The notes under the pieces were generated by a model. It was not told the origin of the DNA and ran no database searches. It saw only the letters and a list, made by a program, of their open reading frames with translations. A stretch of 64,000 nucleotides of DNA from contig JACKOD010000003.1 of assembly GCA_024234505.1 (NCBI GenBank), positions 310,001 to 374,000 of the forward strand, read 5' to 3'. Positions 44,655 through 53,207 of the stretch are shown here, piece by piece (within the stretch, counting starts at the first letter, position 1; each line of letters starts with the position of its first letter). Both the position numbers and the translations under genes were made by a program. This stretch comes from Hahellaceae bacterium. GTDB taxonomy: Bacteria; Pseudomonadota; Gammaproteobacteria; Pseudomonadales; Oleiphilaceae.

Positions 44655-45299
44655 TTAGTGCGGGGTCGCTATGTAGAGCTGGTTTGTACAGCTTTTATGG
44701 CTACTTGCCAGCTCATTAAAGACGCTTTCGATACCTGATTGTCTGGCTAGTTGATAGTAGTGTCGACCAATGTTTTGGTGTTGCTCTTGCAGTTGAGGAA
44801 TAACCTTCTCTTCGGGAGCGTTGAGATAAATAGCTAGCACTATTTCATAGCGCACTTTATTTTCTCCCGCACAAAAATAGTAGCCGTTTTCCATCGTATC
44901 GGCGGCAGGAATTCCATTTTTTTTATAAGCCTGCTTCGCACACTGCGAATAGGCACTATTTACCTTTGAATAAACGCTCACTACGCCCTCGTTTTCGAGC
45001 TTTGTGTAGAGGTCTCTGACCCTGGTTTGGCCTTTAGGCGTTATTTCCGGAAGTGATTTGAGCAGCTCTTCCAGTGCAAAATGATTCTGATAAAGCTGAA
45101 TAACGGTGAGCAGTTCATTCGCTACGGCACTACACGATTGAAAGGAGAGCTCAGCTTTGGTTTGTGTTGTGCTGGCGAACGTATTGGCAGGCAAAAGGAA
45201 AAAAACAATATAGGTTATCAAGCTTGCCAGGAGTGAAGGAGGGAGGCGAAAATTTTTGTAATTAACATCTTTCATTAGCGATTTTCTTGATGGATTCAT
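44655..45299 (-). CDS. Secreted four-cysteine protein, unknown function
   Basis: I do not recognise this 214-residue protein. From the start at 45299 it has a late signal peptide (hydrophobic core around residues 18-38, SLLASLITYIVFFLLP, ending near TFAS) and a mature, mostly helical part with four cysteines (SFQSCSAV, YSQCAKQ, YYFCAGEN, HKSCTNQ) that could form two disulfides. It lies 13 bases after the stop of a periplasmic binding-protein-like gene in the same direction, so the two are probably co-transcribed. A start at 45275 is also possible. Confidence 0.7.
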   Translation of the reverse strand: MNPSRKSLMKDVNYKNFRLPPSLLASLITYIVFFLLPANTFASTTQTKAELSFQSCSAVANELLTVIQLYQNHFALEELLKSLPEITPKGQTRVRDLYTKLENEGVVSVYSKVNSAYSQCAKQAYKKNGIPAADTMENGYYFCAGENKVRYEIVLAIYLNAPEEKVIPQLQEQHQNIGRHYYQLARQSGIESVFNELASSHKSCTNQLYIATPH

Positions 45300-45312
45300 T
45301 TGCAAGGTTTGT

Positions 45313-46101
45313 TTACTGAGAACTAAGTCCAATACGAGCAATCTCCCCGCGCTTTACCAGCGCGTAGTATGTATTGTCTACCATTTCCTGGAGACGCTTG
45401 GCAGAGGGATTTTTTTTAGAGAAAACAAAAGCACCTTCTCTGTCATGCAGTATCGTATATTGCAGGTTTTCAATTGGATGAGATTTCAGTGTTTCCGTAA
45501 TAGGTTCCAGGTAATCCAGCAGATAATCGCCTCTGTTTTTTTCCATCATTTGGAGTCCAGATGAATGCGTGGCAGTAAAAAGAGTTACGAAGCCGCTGTC
45601 TTTGGCAGTGAATTTTGCAAGTAGCCCGCCGTAGGTATAGCCATTAATCAGAATAAGTCGAGATCCTTTCATATCGTCAAGCTTTTTAATGGGGGGCAGT
45701 GTGTTCAAGTGCCAGGAGGCTAGCTGAATGCGGGTTGGAACAGAATCTGATTCAATGGTGTGCTCAGCGAGACTGGGAACGCCTTTGAGGCCGGGCCACA
45801 TATCAATGTCGCCGTTAATGAGATAGAGGTAGAGGCGAGCGAGTGGCAGGGAGATGAATTCTGCTTCAGTTTCGGTTTCCTTAAGTATTTTTTTTGTGAT
45901 TTCTATAAAGGACCCTGCGGGTTTGCCCTGGACGTCGGTATATTCAATAGGTGCGAATTCTGCGTAACCAATACGCAAGCGTTGTTTCTGTTGTGAATCA
46001 GCGTTCGCGTAGTCGCAATATAAACAAAACAAAACAAACGTGATATAGGAAAGTGTGTACTGGGTTCGCAAAGAGAGTGTCCAATTACTAAAGCTTCTCA
46101 T
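45313..46101 (-). CDS. Periplasmic solute-binding-like protein (SBP family 3)
   Basis: A 262-residue protein with a signal peptide (about residues 1-35, ending near ANAD) and a type II periplasmic binding fold: LRIGYAEFAPIEYTDVQGKPAGSFIEI (core GYAEFAPIEY) at the N-terminus, then NGDIDMWPGL and a late RLQEMVDNTYYALVKRGEIARI helix (core YYALVKRGEI). No transporter genes are adjacent, so it may be a stand-alone sensor or scavenging protein rather than part of an ABC importer. It precedes the four-cysteine secreted protein by 13 bases. Confidence 0.8.
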   Translation of the reverse strand: MRSFSNWTLSLRTQYTLSYITFVLFCLYCDYANADSQQKQRLRIGYAEFAPIEYTDVQGKPAGSFIEITKKILKETETEAEFISLPLARLYLYLINGDIDMWPGLKGVPSLAEHTIESDSVPTRIQLASWHLNTLPPIKKLDDMKGSRLILINGYTYGGLLAKFTAKDSGFVTLFTATHSSGLQMMEKNRGDYLLDYLEPITETLKSHPIENLQYTILHDREGAFVFSKKNPSAKRLQEMVDNTYYALVKRGEIARIGLSSQ

Positions 46102-46245
46102 AAACTTTGGCGTTTAAACGCGGCCACTACGCAGCATAGCAAGCGGCTTGAAATTATGCACATTGGCGTACGTTATTTGTGACGGGAATAGCGCATGTTG
46201 TTGTAGGGAAAGGAAATGTTGTGCACATATGTACCGTTAATGGTG

Positions 46246-46776
46246 CTAATTGGTGCCAAAATATCGAATAACACTGGCAATAAAAAGATCCAGTTGTTCT
46301 GGGTATTGTAATTGCTCGTCTTCAATAACAGGTAAATTTGGTAAGTTTCTGGTCATGCTGGATACAAATAGTCCAGCGCCGTTACTTCGTAGTAGCGAAT
46401 TGTTCAAATAGACTTTTGCGGATTGCTTGGCGCAGCTGGGAGAGCGTGAGACACCAACAAATCCATGCACTGGTTCGTTACTGAATGAAAACTTGTCAGC
46501 AACAGCAATGATGGCTTTAGTGGGGTTAATGCTGTGGTTTACCCGATTGAAGGCTTCAATGCTGTTTAAGTCCAGTAAATTATCTATATGTAAATCAATC
46601 GTGGGTCGTGGTGCTGGCATGCCTGCAAGCATTTCCGGGCAAACGGGCACGATATCAAAATTCTTTGTAAGTTCGTCAATGATCCATCGACTTTCTTTGT
46701 GACTTCCGTCATAGCGGACCTTCAATCCGGTTAGACATCCACTAATGAGAACTCTTGGACGCAGCTGCTTGTTCAT
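46246..46776 (-). CDS. DUF523 family protein (YbbK/TudS-like)
   Basis: A 176-residue DUF523 protein. Family elements are PRVLISGCLTGLKVRYDGSHK, DIVPVCPEMLAGMPAPRPTIDL (core CPEMLAGMPAPRPTID) and FVGVSRSPSCAKQSAKVY. The three cysteines of these motifs (about residues 14, 45 and 114) are those expected to bind an Fe-S cluster in the thiouracil desulfidase branch of this family. The usual SPSCG is SPSCA here. It overlaps the upstream cbiX-like gene by four bases (ATGA), so the two are translated together. Substrate unknown. Confidence 0.85.
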   Translation of the reverse strand: MNKQLRPRVLISGCLTGLKVRYDGSHKESRWIIDELTKNFDIVPVCPEMLAGMPAPRPTIDLHIDNLLDLNSIEAFNRVNHSINPTKAIIAVADKFSFSNEPVHGFVGVSRSPSCAKQSAKVYLNNSLLRSNGAGLFVSSMTRNLPNLPVIEDEQLQYPEQLDLFIASVIRYFGTN

Positions 46777-47153
46777 AATGAGTCTGGTGCGTTAATTAAG
46801 GTGTCCACTATCGAGGTTATGGCTTGGGCCAGTTTGGGGTTTTCTCCAATGGGTGGGTGCTGTGTCACAGAAATGTTGAGTTTAGTTGAAAGCTGGCCAA
46901 GAATTTCCGGTATATCCTGTCGCAAGTGCTTGCCGGCTGCTAGAAAAAGAGGAATAACGTGAAAGTTTTTAGTTCCCGTTTTACTGAGTGACGCTATCTG
47001 TTCACCCAAAAGTGGTGAACCCAGTTCCATGTAGCTTAAATAGACATTGTCTCCTGCCAATAGTGCTCCTGCACACATCATTTCAAAAGTTCGTTGCCAA
47101 TTGGCATCACTGCTACCGTGAGCAAGAAGTATATAAGCGGTATCGTTAGTCAT
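46773..47153 (-). CDS. CbiX/SirB-type single-domain chelatase-like protein
   Basis: A 126-residue protein of the class II chelatase family, which inserts cobalt, nickel or iron into sirohydrochlorin-type tetrapyrroles. Visible are ILLAHGSSDANW near the N-terminus (catalytic-type His) and VIPLFLAAGKHLRQDIPEIL (second His), with VTQHPPIGENP near the end. The short length fits the homodimeric, single-domain type. No tetrapyrrole genes are nearby. It is coupled by an ATGA overlap to the DUF523 gene, a pairing that could supply a metal or cofactor to that protein; this is inference. Confidence 0.85.
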   Translation of the reverse strand: MTNDTAYILLAHGSSDANWQRTFEMMCAGALLAGDNVYLSYMELGSPLLGEQIASLSKTGTKNFHVIPLFLAAGKHLRQDIPEILGQLSTKLNISVTQHPPIGENPKLAQAITSIVDTLINAPDSL

Positions 47154-47377
47154 GAATCTGATGTGCCTTTATGAAAATGGATAAAGAAGCTACGTCTCTG
47201 TTGGTGTTATGGATCAGTCTTTACGCATGGATAAAATATCGTGACTATGGTGTCACCATCCAAAAGCGGATCCGCGTCACATGTTTTCAAGCGCTAAATT
47301 TGATAAACTGGTACAACTTTGTAAATAGAACACAATAATAACAGCAATTTCCGGTAACTTGACTAGGTATAATCAGC

Positions 47378-48091
47378 ATGGTTCAGACACGCGTAAAGAC
47401 CGAACAGGCAATCTCAGAGATATCTTTGCAGGATTCGATTCATTACCAGGGGCGCAAGGCTGCCAGGGCAAAGAGTGAGCATCGCAGACGCATTATTCTC
47501 GAGGCTGCATTAAGAATTGTTGCTAAGGAGGGGGTTCGCGGCGTCAAACACCGCGCGGTTGCTAAAGAAGCTCAGGTGCCGCTCGCATCCACCACTTATT
47601 ATTTTAAAGATATCGAAGAGCTGATTACCGATGCATTTATGCTGTTTGCCGAAAAAAGTCAGCAAGTGTTGGAATTGTTTTATGGAGAGCTGAACAAGCT
47701 GGTAGTGAAGTATGATGCGGATATGATCCGCTCTGATGAGCTGACACGCCTGCGTTTTACGGAAGAGCTGGTTGAAATGGGCGTCAGGTACATCAAGGCA
47801 CAAGTGCAATTTCGCCGGGATGATGTTTTGGCAGAAATGGCTTTCTTGATGGAGGCGTTAAGAGATAAACAGCTTCAGCCTTTGGCTAAAGAATACAGAA
47901 TGGCTTGGTTTACGCGGCTTGTCAGCTTTTTGATGCAAACGAAATCAAGCACGCCAGCCGAAGATGCGATGTGTATTATCAGTGGTGTGCAGGCCCTTCT
48001 ATACGAAAGTGTGTTGAATGACGGGGTGGTTAATGAGCATTTGGCGAGATCGTCAATACGTCGACTGATGTCTCTTTTGCTGAAGGGCTGA
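47378..48091 (+). CDS. TetR-family transcriptional regulator
   Basis: A 237-residue regulator with an N-terminal TetR DNA-binding domain (about residues 33-85: RRRIILEAALRIVAKEGVRGVKHRAVAKEAQVPLASTTYYFKDIEEL, core HRAVAKEAQVPLASTTYYF) and an all-helical ligand domain. A 30-residue basic/hydrophilic leader precedes the domain. It is divergent from the CbiX/DUF523 pair across 224 bases and may regulate that pair or itself. The ligand is unknown. Confidence 0.88.
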   Translation: MVQTRVKTEQAISEISLQDSIHYQGRKAARAKSEHRRRIILEAALRIVAKEGVRGVKHRAVAKEAQVPLASTTYYFKDIEELITDAFMLFAEKSQQVLELFYGELNKLVVKYDADMIRSDELTRLRFTEELVEMGVRYIKAQVQFRRDDVLAEMAFLMEALRDKQLQPLAKEYRMAWFTRLVSFLMQTKSSTPAEDAMCIISGVQALLYESVLNDGVVNEHLARSSIRRLMSLLLKG

Positions 48092-48246
48092 TCAGAACGT
48101 TGTTGCCGTTAGCGTATACGTTCAAGTGCAAGCCATAGTTAGTTCTGTTTAAAAGTACTAAAGCGTTAACAGGCGGAGACAATGTTGCCTGTTAACGCTA
48201 TATGTGACAGAGTGCAATAATTATGTGAAAAATAGCGAAACGGCTA

Positions 48247-48275
48247 TTGATTGAAAAATAATTCGTCCCTATAAT
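48247..48275 (+). promoter_or_regulatory. Sigma-70 promoter of tRNA-Gly
   Basis: TTGATT (48247-48252) and a perfect TATAAT (48270-48275) are 17 bases apart, followed by a GC-rich discriminator (GCGCACC) of the type seen in stringently controlled stable-RNA promoters. The mature tRNA starts about 90 bases downstream. Confidence 0.75.
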
Positions 48276-48363
48276 GCGCACCACTTCTGAAGCGGAATCA
48301 ATTGCTTAACAGTGTATTAAGGTTGTGATCATTGTTAATGGATTGTACGTTTCAATACCAAAT

Positions 48364-48439
<76 letters not shown>

Positions 48440-48653
48440 AAATACTCCTCGTGAAATCAAAGCATTCATTTCAAAGTATTGTCACTAAGTTCTTATCAAT
48501 TTTATCTCATCTAATAAATTCTTAACCAGCCGGTGATCTTTTCTATTAGTTGGGTAAAATCGCAATTTCGACTACACTTTTCTCATCAGCGCAATCAAAA
48601 TGGCCATGGTCACTATTTGCGCAATTATTCAGGTAGATGCTAGGGAGTTCTTG

Positions 48654-49583
48654 ATGGCCGGGGTTCTTGATGCGGTTGATCAGCGAACAAGATTAGTTGG
48701 TCAGAACCGGCTTGAGTTGCTCATGTTTAAACTGGCATGGCGCCAGACGTTTGCTATTAATGTCTTTAAAATTCAAGAAGTTCTTAAATTACCCAATTTG
48801 ACTATGCTGCCGCATCGAAATCCGGTGGTGTGTGGTGTAACGCATATCCGTCAAAGAACTGTTCCCGTCATTAACTTAAGCATGGCTATCAAGATGAGGC
48901 CTCTTGAGCCCACCAAAGATTCAACCATTATAGTGACTGAATACAATCGGACGGTTCAGGCGTTTTTGGTGGGGGGGGTTGATAGAATTGTAAATATGAA
49001 TTGGGAAGAAATTCAGCCTCCACCAAAAGGTGCGGGACGTAGTCACTATCTCACGGCAATTACTCGATATAACAATGAAATTGTAGAAATTATCGATGTT
49101 GAAAAAGTGCTCGCAGAGATTGTTCCATATACCACTGATGTATCCTCTGATGTATTAGATAAAGAGTTGATGGGCCAGGCGGTTAAACGTCGGGTATTGG
49201 TCGTTGATGACTCTCCGGTCGCGCTGGCACAGGCTACGTCAACGCTCAGAAAGCTCGGATTGACGGTTATCAGTGCGACAAATGGTCTGCAGGCGATTAC
49301 CTTGTTGCGGAAGTGGGTTGAGAAGGGTGCGCCAGAGCTAGATGAGCTGCTCATGGTAATTACGGACGCTGAGATGCCTGAAATGGATGGTTACCGATTG
49401 ACTACGGAAATTAGAAAGGATCCGGCACTCAAGGATTTGTTTATTGTATTGCATACCTCGTTGAGCGGAAGTTTTAACAAGGCGATGGTGGAGAAAGTGG
49501 GTTGTGATGGATTTTTGTCGAAGTTTCAGCCTGACGAACTCGCCATGGTTGTTCAGGATAGAATCAGGGAATCAGGTATCTAA
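48654..49583 (+). CDS. cheV: Chemotaxis coupling protein CheV (CheW-REC)
   Basis: CheV joins a CheW-type coupling domain to a receiver domain and tunes receptor-CheA signalling. The 309-residue product has the CheW part (about residues 10-165; ELLMFKLAWRQTFAINVFKIQEVL, core TFAINVFKIQEVL) and a receiver domain (about 180-305) with VLVVDDSP, the phospho-acceptor Asp in VITDAEMPEMDG, the Thr of LHTSLSG and the Lys of LSKF. The start at 48654 has AGGGAG 6 bases upstream; the frame opens 54 bases earlier. A CheZ-like gene lies nearby on the other strand. Confidence 0.94.
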   Translation: MAGVLDAVDQRTRLVGQNRLELLMFKLAWRQTFAINVFKIQEVLKLPNLTMLPHRNPVVCGVTHIRQRTVPVINLSMAIKMRPLEPTKDSTIIVTEYNRTVQAFLVGGVDRIVNMNWEEIQPPPKGAGRSHYLTAITRYNNEIVEIIDVEKVLAEIVPYTTDVSSDVLDKELMGQAVKRRVLVVDDSPVALAQATSTLRKLGLTVISATNGLQAITLLRKWVEKGAPELDELLMVITDAEMPEMDGYRLTTEIRKDPALKDLFIVLHTSLSGSFNKAMVEKVGCDGFLSKFQPDELAMVVQDRIRESGI

Positions 49584-49595
49584 AGGGATCTTGTT

Positions 49596-50384
49596 ATGCA
49601 ATTGACTCAGCTAAATATCTATCCCGCAAAGTCTATGCGAGGAATTGCTCTGGAACGAGCGGTTGTTACCTCATTTGGTTTGCATAATGATCGGCGTTGG
49701 ATGCTGGTGGATGAGTCGGGAAAGTTCATAACGCAACGAAAATATGCAGCGATGACATGGATTGAAAGTTGTTTGACTGATTGCGGAATCATTTTTCAGG
49801 CTCCTGAGATGGAGCCGCTGGTTCTGAGTCTTGATCAGCTGGATCAATCAGGCATTGCAACGGTGTGGCGCGATGAGGTGCCAGTATTGCGGGCTCCGGC
49901 AGTGGCATCCCAGTGGTTTGAACGGTTTTTGGGGGTGGCTTGTCATTTGGTATATATGCCGGAGACATCTTTCAGACAGGTGGACCGAAACTATTTTTCG
50001 GCGGATCAGCGTGTTGGATTTGCCGATGGCTTTCCTTTTCTGCTTATTTCGGAGGCGTCGCTCGAAGACCTCAATGGGAGGCTCGCCGAGTCTGTGCCGA
50101 TGACCCGATTTAGACCTAATCTTGTGATTTCGGGGTGCGCTGCATATGAAGAGGACCGTTGGAAAAAGGTAAGAATTGGCTCAATCGAATTTGATATTGT
50201 GAAGCCATGCTCTCGCTGCGTTATGACAACGATTGATGCTCAGACAGGAAGAAAAGGTGTTGAACCTTTAGCGACACTGGCGAAATATCGCAAGAATGAC
50301 TTCGGCGTTTGCTTTGGGCAGAACTTGGTTCACAAAGGGGTTGGGGAGTTGCGTGTAGGGGATTCTGTTGAGTTTATCGGTTGA
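49596..50384 (+). CDS. MOSC domain protein (YcbX/mARC-like, without ferredoxin domain)
   Basis: A 262-residue protein with the N-terminal MOSC_N beta-barrel (LTQLNIYPAKSMRGIALERAVV, core NIYPAKSMRGI; then GLHNDRRWMLVDE) and the MOSC domain (MTRFRPNLVISG and VKPCSRCVMTTIDAQTGRK, whose Cys is the expected molybdenum ligand). This family includes YcbX and mARC, which reduce N-hydroxylated compounds with molybdenum cofactor. E. coli YcbX has an added C-terminal 2Fe-2S ferredoxin domain that is absent here, so a separate electron donor would be needed. It follows cheV by 12 bases. Confidence 0.9.
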   Translation: MQLTQLNIYPAKSMRGIALERAVVTSFGLHNDRRWMLVDESGKFITQRKYAAMTWIESCLTDCGIIFQAPEMEPLVLSLDQLDQSGIATVWRDEVPVLRAPAVASQWFERFLGVACHLVYMPETSFRQVDRNYFSADQRVGFADGFPFLLISEASLEDLNGRLAESVPMTRFRPNLVISGCAAYEEDRWKKVRIGSIEFDIVKPCSRCVMTTIDAQTGRKGVEPLATLAKYRKNDFGVCFGQNLVHKGVGELRVGDSVEFIG

Positions 50385-50416
50385 ATCCCTCTGTGAGTGT
50401 TTGGCGCGTCGAGAGT

Positions 50417-51004
50417 TTAGAATAGTTCAATCTCATCTCCGGTATTATCTGGCGTGGGATCTTCGCTCTTAAAAGAATGTTTATAAACCTCAAGCGCGTC
50501 TTCGACAGATATTCCGCTCATAATATGCTGAAACATAAGGCGTTCCTCTTCCATGGTGTAATTCGACATGATGTCTTCCTGTAGTCGATGCCATGCTAGA
50601 GGATTGTACAAAGTGGACGGATTGGATATCAGGTCGCTTAGCCATCGAAGGTCTCTTTTGACGTGATCCAGTCGTTGCGTCAGTCGGTCGTAAAACTGAA
50701 AAGCCATGATGGCTGATGAAATTCTTGATCTAATGATTTCAGCACTGTTCTCGATGGTTTTAATGGAGTTGCCATGATCGGAACTGCTGCTGCGAAGCTC
50801 TTCACCGGCCATGGTTAGTTGCTGTAATTCAGATGCAATATAGGTAAACGATTCGGTCAGTTCGGACACAGACTGCTCGCCATCCTTCATGGTGGTTTCA
50901 ATCTGAGCTACTGCAAGCGTGAGCATGTTGATCGTCTCTCTGACCTGACTCCAGTCGAGATCCGGCTGCTTACTTGTCGATTTGAGTTGGTTGTGTGTCA
51001 ACAC
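50417..51004 (-). CDS. CheZ-like helical protein (candidate CheY-P phosphatase)
   Basis: A 195-residue soluble, almost all-helical protein. Residues 100-116 (MAFQFYDRLTQRLDHVK) contain Asp106 and Gln110 in a D-x3-Q spacing, the same spacing and helical setting as the catalytic Asp and Gln of CheZ (FQDLTGQ). The C-terminus is acidic and ends in hydrophobics (GDEIELF), resembling the CheY-binding tail of CheZ. It is convergent with, and close to, cheV-MOSC. Overall similarity to CheZ is low; it could instead be another coiled-coil chemotaxis protein. Function is an inference from motif and context. Confidence 0.55.
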   Translation of the reverse strand: MLTHNQLKSTSKQPDLDWSQVRETINMLTLAVAQIETTMKDGEQSVSELTESFTYIASELQQLTMAGEELRSSSSDHGNSIKTIENSAEIIRSRISSAIMAFQFYDRLTQRLDHVKRDLRWLSDLISNPSTLYNPLAWHRLQEDIMSNYTMEEERLMFQHIMSGISVEDALEVYKHSFKSEDPTPDNTGDEIELF

Positions 51005-51126
51005 TATGCTCCGTCATCAAAAAATAGCCATCTGAAGAATTCCCTCAATGCTATACAATCTAAGCATAGACAATATAGCTGAATTTTCGAGTCACAAAAT
51101 TTAATTTAATAGGGTAAATAGTTGTT

Positions 51127-53052
51127 ATGCCGCTAATGCGTTTTAACGAGGTTAGCCTCGCGTTTGGTCTGAAACCGCTGCTTGATCATGTTTCTTTTTC
51201 TGTTAATCCGGGTGAGCGAGTTTGTTTAGTGGGGCGCAACGGAGAGGGAAAATCTACTTTAATAGGCGTGGCGGCGGGTGAAATACATCCGGATGGCGGT
51301 GATGTCTGGTTCGATAACGGCGTGAAAGTGGCGACACTACCTCAAGACTTGCCGGAGAAAGATCCGCGACGGGTGTGGGATGTTGTGGCTTCTGGTATGC
51401 CTGACCTTGTGGAATTGCATGCCAGGTTTGAGCAGCTGACTTCTGCAGAATCGGACGATAATGCCGACGCACTAGACGATGTCATGCGCAAAATTGAAGC
51501 TCAGGATGGCTGGAATTTTAATACAAAAATTGAAAGTGCGTTAAAGCGATTCGGACTTGATCCTGATAAAAAATTGAGTGAACTGTCTGGTGGTTGGCGT
51601 CGAAGAGTGCTGCTGGCGAGAGCCACCTTATGTGAGCCTGACGTGTTGTTTCTGGATGAACCTACCAACCACTTGGATATTCCTGCGATTGCATGGCTGG
51701 AGCAATTCTTAAAGGAATTTCGTGGCGCGCTGCTTTTCATTAGCCATGATCGGGCATTTATTCGTGCACTATCTACTCGCATCATAGAGTTGGATCGAGG
51801 GCAATTGACATCCTGGGCGGCGGGATATGATGAGTATCTGATTTTGAAGGCAAAAGCGCTTGAAGAAGAAGCGCGGGCCAATGCGCTGTTCGACAAAAAA
51901 TTGTCTGATGAAGAAGTATGGATTCGCCAGGGAATCAAAGCCCGGCGCACCCGTAACGAAGGGCGAGTGCGAGCATTGAAACGCTTAAGGGAGGAGCGGT
52001 CGGAGCGACGAGAAAGGCAGGGTAATGCCAAGCTGGCCGTTGAGGAAGCAAGGCGCTCCGGTCGTCTGGTGACGGAGGCCACAGGGTTGTCCTTTGGCTA
52101 TTCGGATGAAAAATTATTGTTTAGTGATGTCACGCTTACGATTCTTCGCGGCGATAAAATTGGTTTGATCGGAGAGAATGGAACAGGAAAAACCACCTTT
52201 CTGAGATTGCTGATGGGGCAATTGTCGCCGACTAAAGGTGAGGTGCGACTGGGAACCAATCTTGAAATCGCCTATTTTGATCAATTACGCCTCCAGCTCG
52301 ATAGAGAAAAATCGATTATTGATAATATTGCGGAGGGACGGGAATTTATCACTATTAACGGGCAGCCAAAGCATGTCATCAGTTATCTAAATGACTTTTT
52401 GTTTACGGCAGAGCGAGCGAGAACGCCGGTAAGTGCGCTTTCTGGGGGGGAGACCAATCGTTTGTTGCTCGCCAAACTGTTTAGTAAGCCGGCCAATTTG
52501 CTAGTTCTTGATGAGCCTACCAATGACCTGGATGTTGAGACCTTGGAGTTGTTAGAGGGGTTGCTGGTTGATTTCGACGGGACAGTTTTGATTACCAGTC
52601 ATGATCGGGAGTTTATTGATAATGTGGCTACGTCCACACTCTATTTTGATGGTTTGGGTGGTGTGCAGGAGTTTGTTGGTGGTTATGAAGACTGGGTACA
52701 TCAATCCGGAGGATTTACCAAGAAGTTAGATTCGCTGGCGACAGGAGCCAAAAAGAACATAGACGCACCAGAGAAGTTAAAATCGGCGCGAAAGGATGAG
52801 TCATCGCAACCGCGCATTGCCATCAAAAAACTCAGCTACAAATTGAAACTGGAGTTGGAGGAGTTGCCTGCAAAAATTGAAGCTCTGGAAACTGAAATTG
52901 AATTGCAGCGGAGAGTAATTAGTGGTGACGGGTTTTATTCGCTGTCCCACGAAGAGGTATCCTCCAAGTTGGAGAGGTTGGCAACAACAGAGCGTGAGCT
53001 GGAAGTTGCACTGGATCGATGGGTTGAGCTTGAATCTATGAGCGAGGGTTGA
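51127..53052 (+). CDS. uup: ABC-F ATPase Uup
   Basis: An ABC-F protein with two nucleotide-binding domains and no membrane part, of the Uup type that acts on the ribosome and in precise excision phenotypes. First domain: GRNGEGKST, LSGGWRRRVLLARA, DVLFLDEPTNHLDI. Second: GENGTGKTTFLRLL, LSGGETNRLLLAKL, LLVLDEPTNDLDV. The P-site linker (about residues 245-310) is highly charged, and a C-terminal coiled coil (about 565-635) is the Uup DNA-binding-type tail. Length (641) is normal. Confidence 0.95.
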   Translation: MPLMRFNEVSLAFGLKPLLDHVSFSVNPGERVCLVGRNGEGKSTLIGVAAGEIHPDGGDVWFDNGVKVATLPQDLPEKDPRRVWDVVASGMPDLVELHARFEQLTSAESDDNADALDDVMRKIEAQDGWNFNTKIESALKRFGLDPDKKLSELSGGWRRRVLLARATLCEPDVLFLDEPTNHLDIPAIAWLEQFLKEFRGALLFISHDRAFIRALSTRIIELDRGQLTSWAAGYDEYLILKAKALEEEARANALFDKKLSDEEVWIRQGIKARRTRNEGRVRALKRLREERSERRERQGNAKLAVEEARRSGRLVTEATGLSFGYSDEKLLFSDVTLTILRGDKIGLIGENGTGKTTFLRLLMGQLSPTKGEVRLGTNLEIAYFDQLRLQLDREKSIIDNIAEGREFITINGQPKHVISYLNDFLFTAERARTPVSALSGGETNRLLLAKLFSKPANLLVLDEPTNDLDVETLELLEGLLVDFDGTVLITSHDREFIDNVATSTLYFDGLGGVQEFVGGYEDWVHQSGGFTKKLDSLATGAKKNIDAPEKLKSARKDESSQPRIAIKKLSYKLKLELEELPAKIEALETEIELQRRVISGDGFYSLSHEEVSSKLERLATTERELEVALDRWVELESMSEG

Positions 53053-53207
53053 AAGCGTTTGTAAAATTTAGTCAAGCACCCGCATTTCACCAGTGATTAT
53101 TGCATTTAGTGGCTATAGTATAAGCTGACATAGATGCCATCGGCATTAGTATAGCCTGTGTGAGTGTCTGTTTTTCCCCGGTTAGATAAATTGGTATATA
53201 AGAAAAC

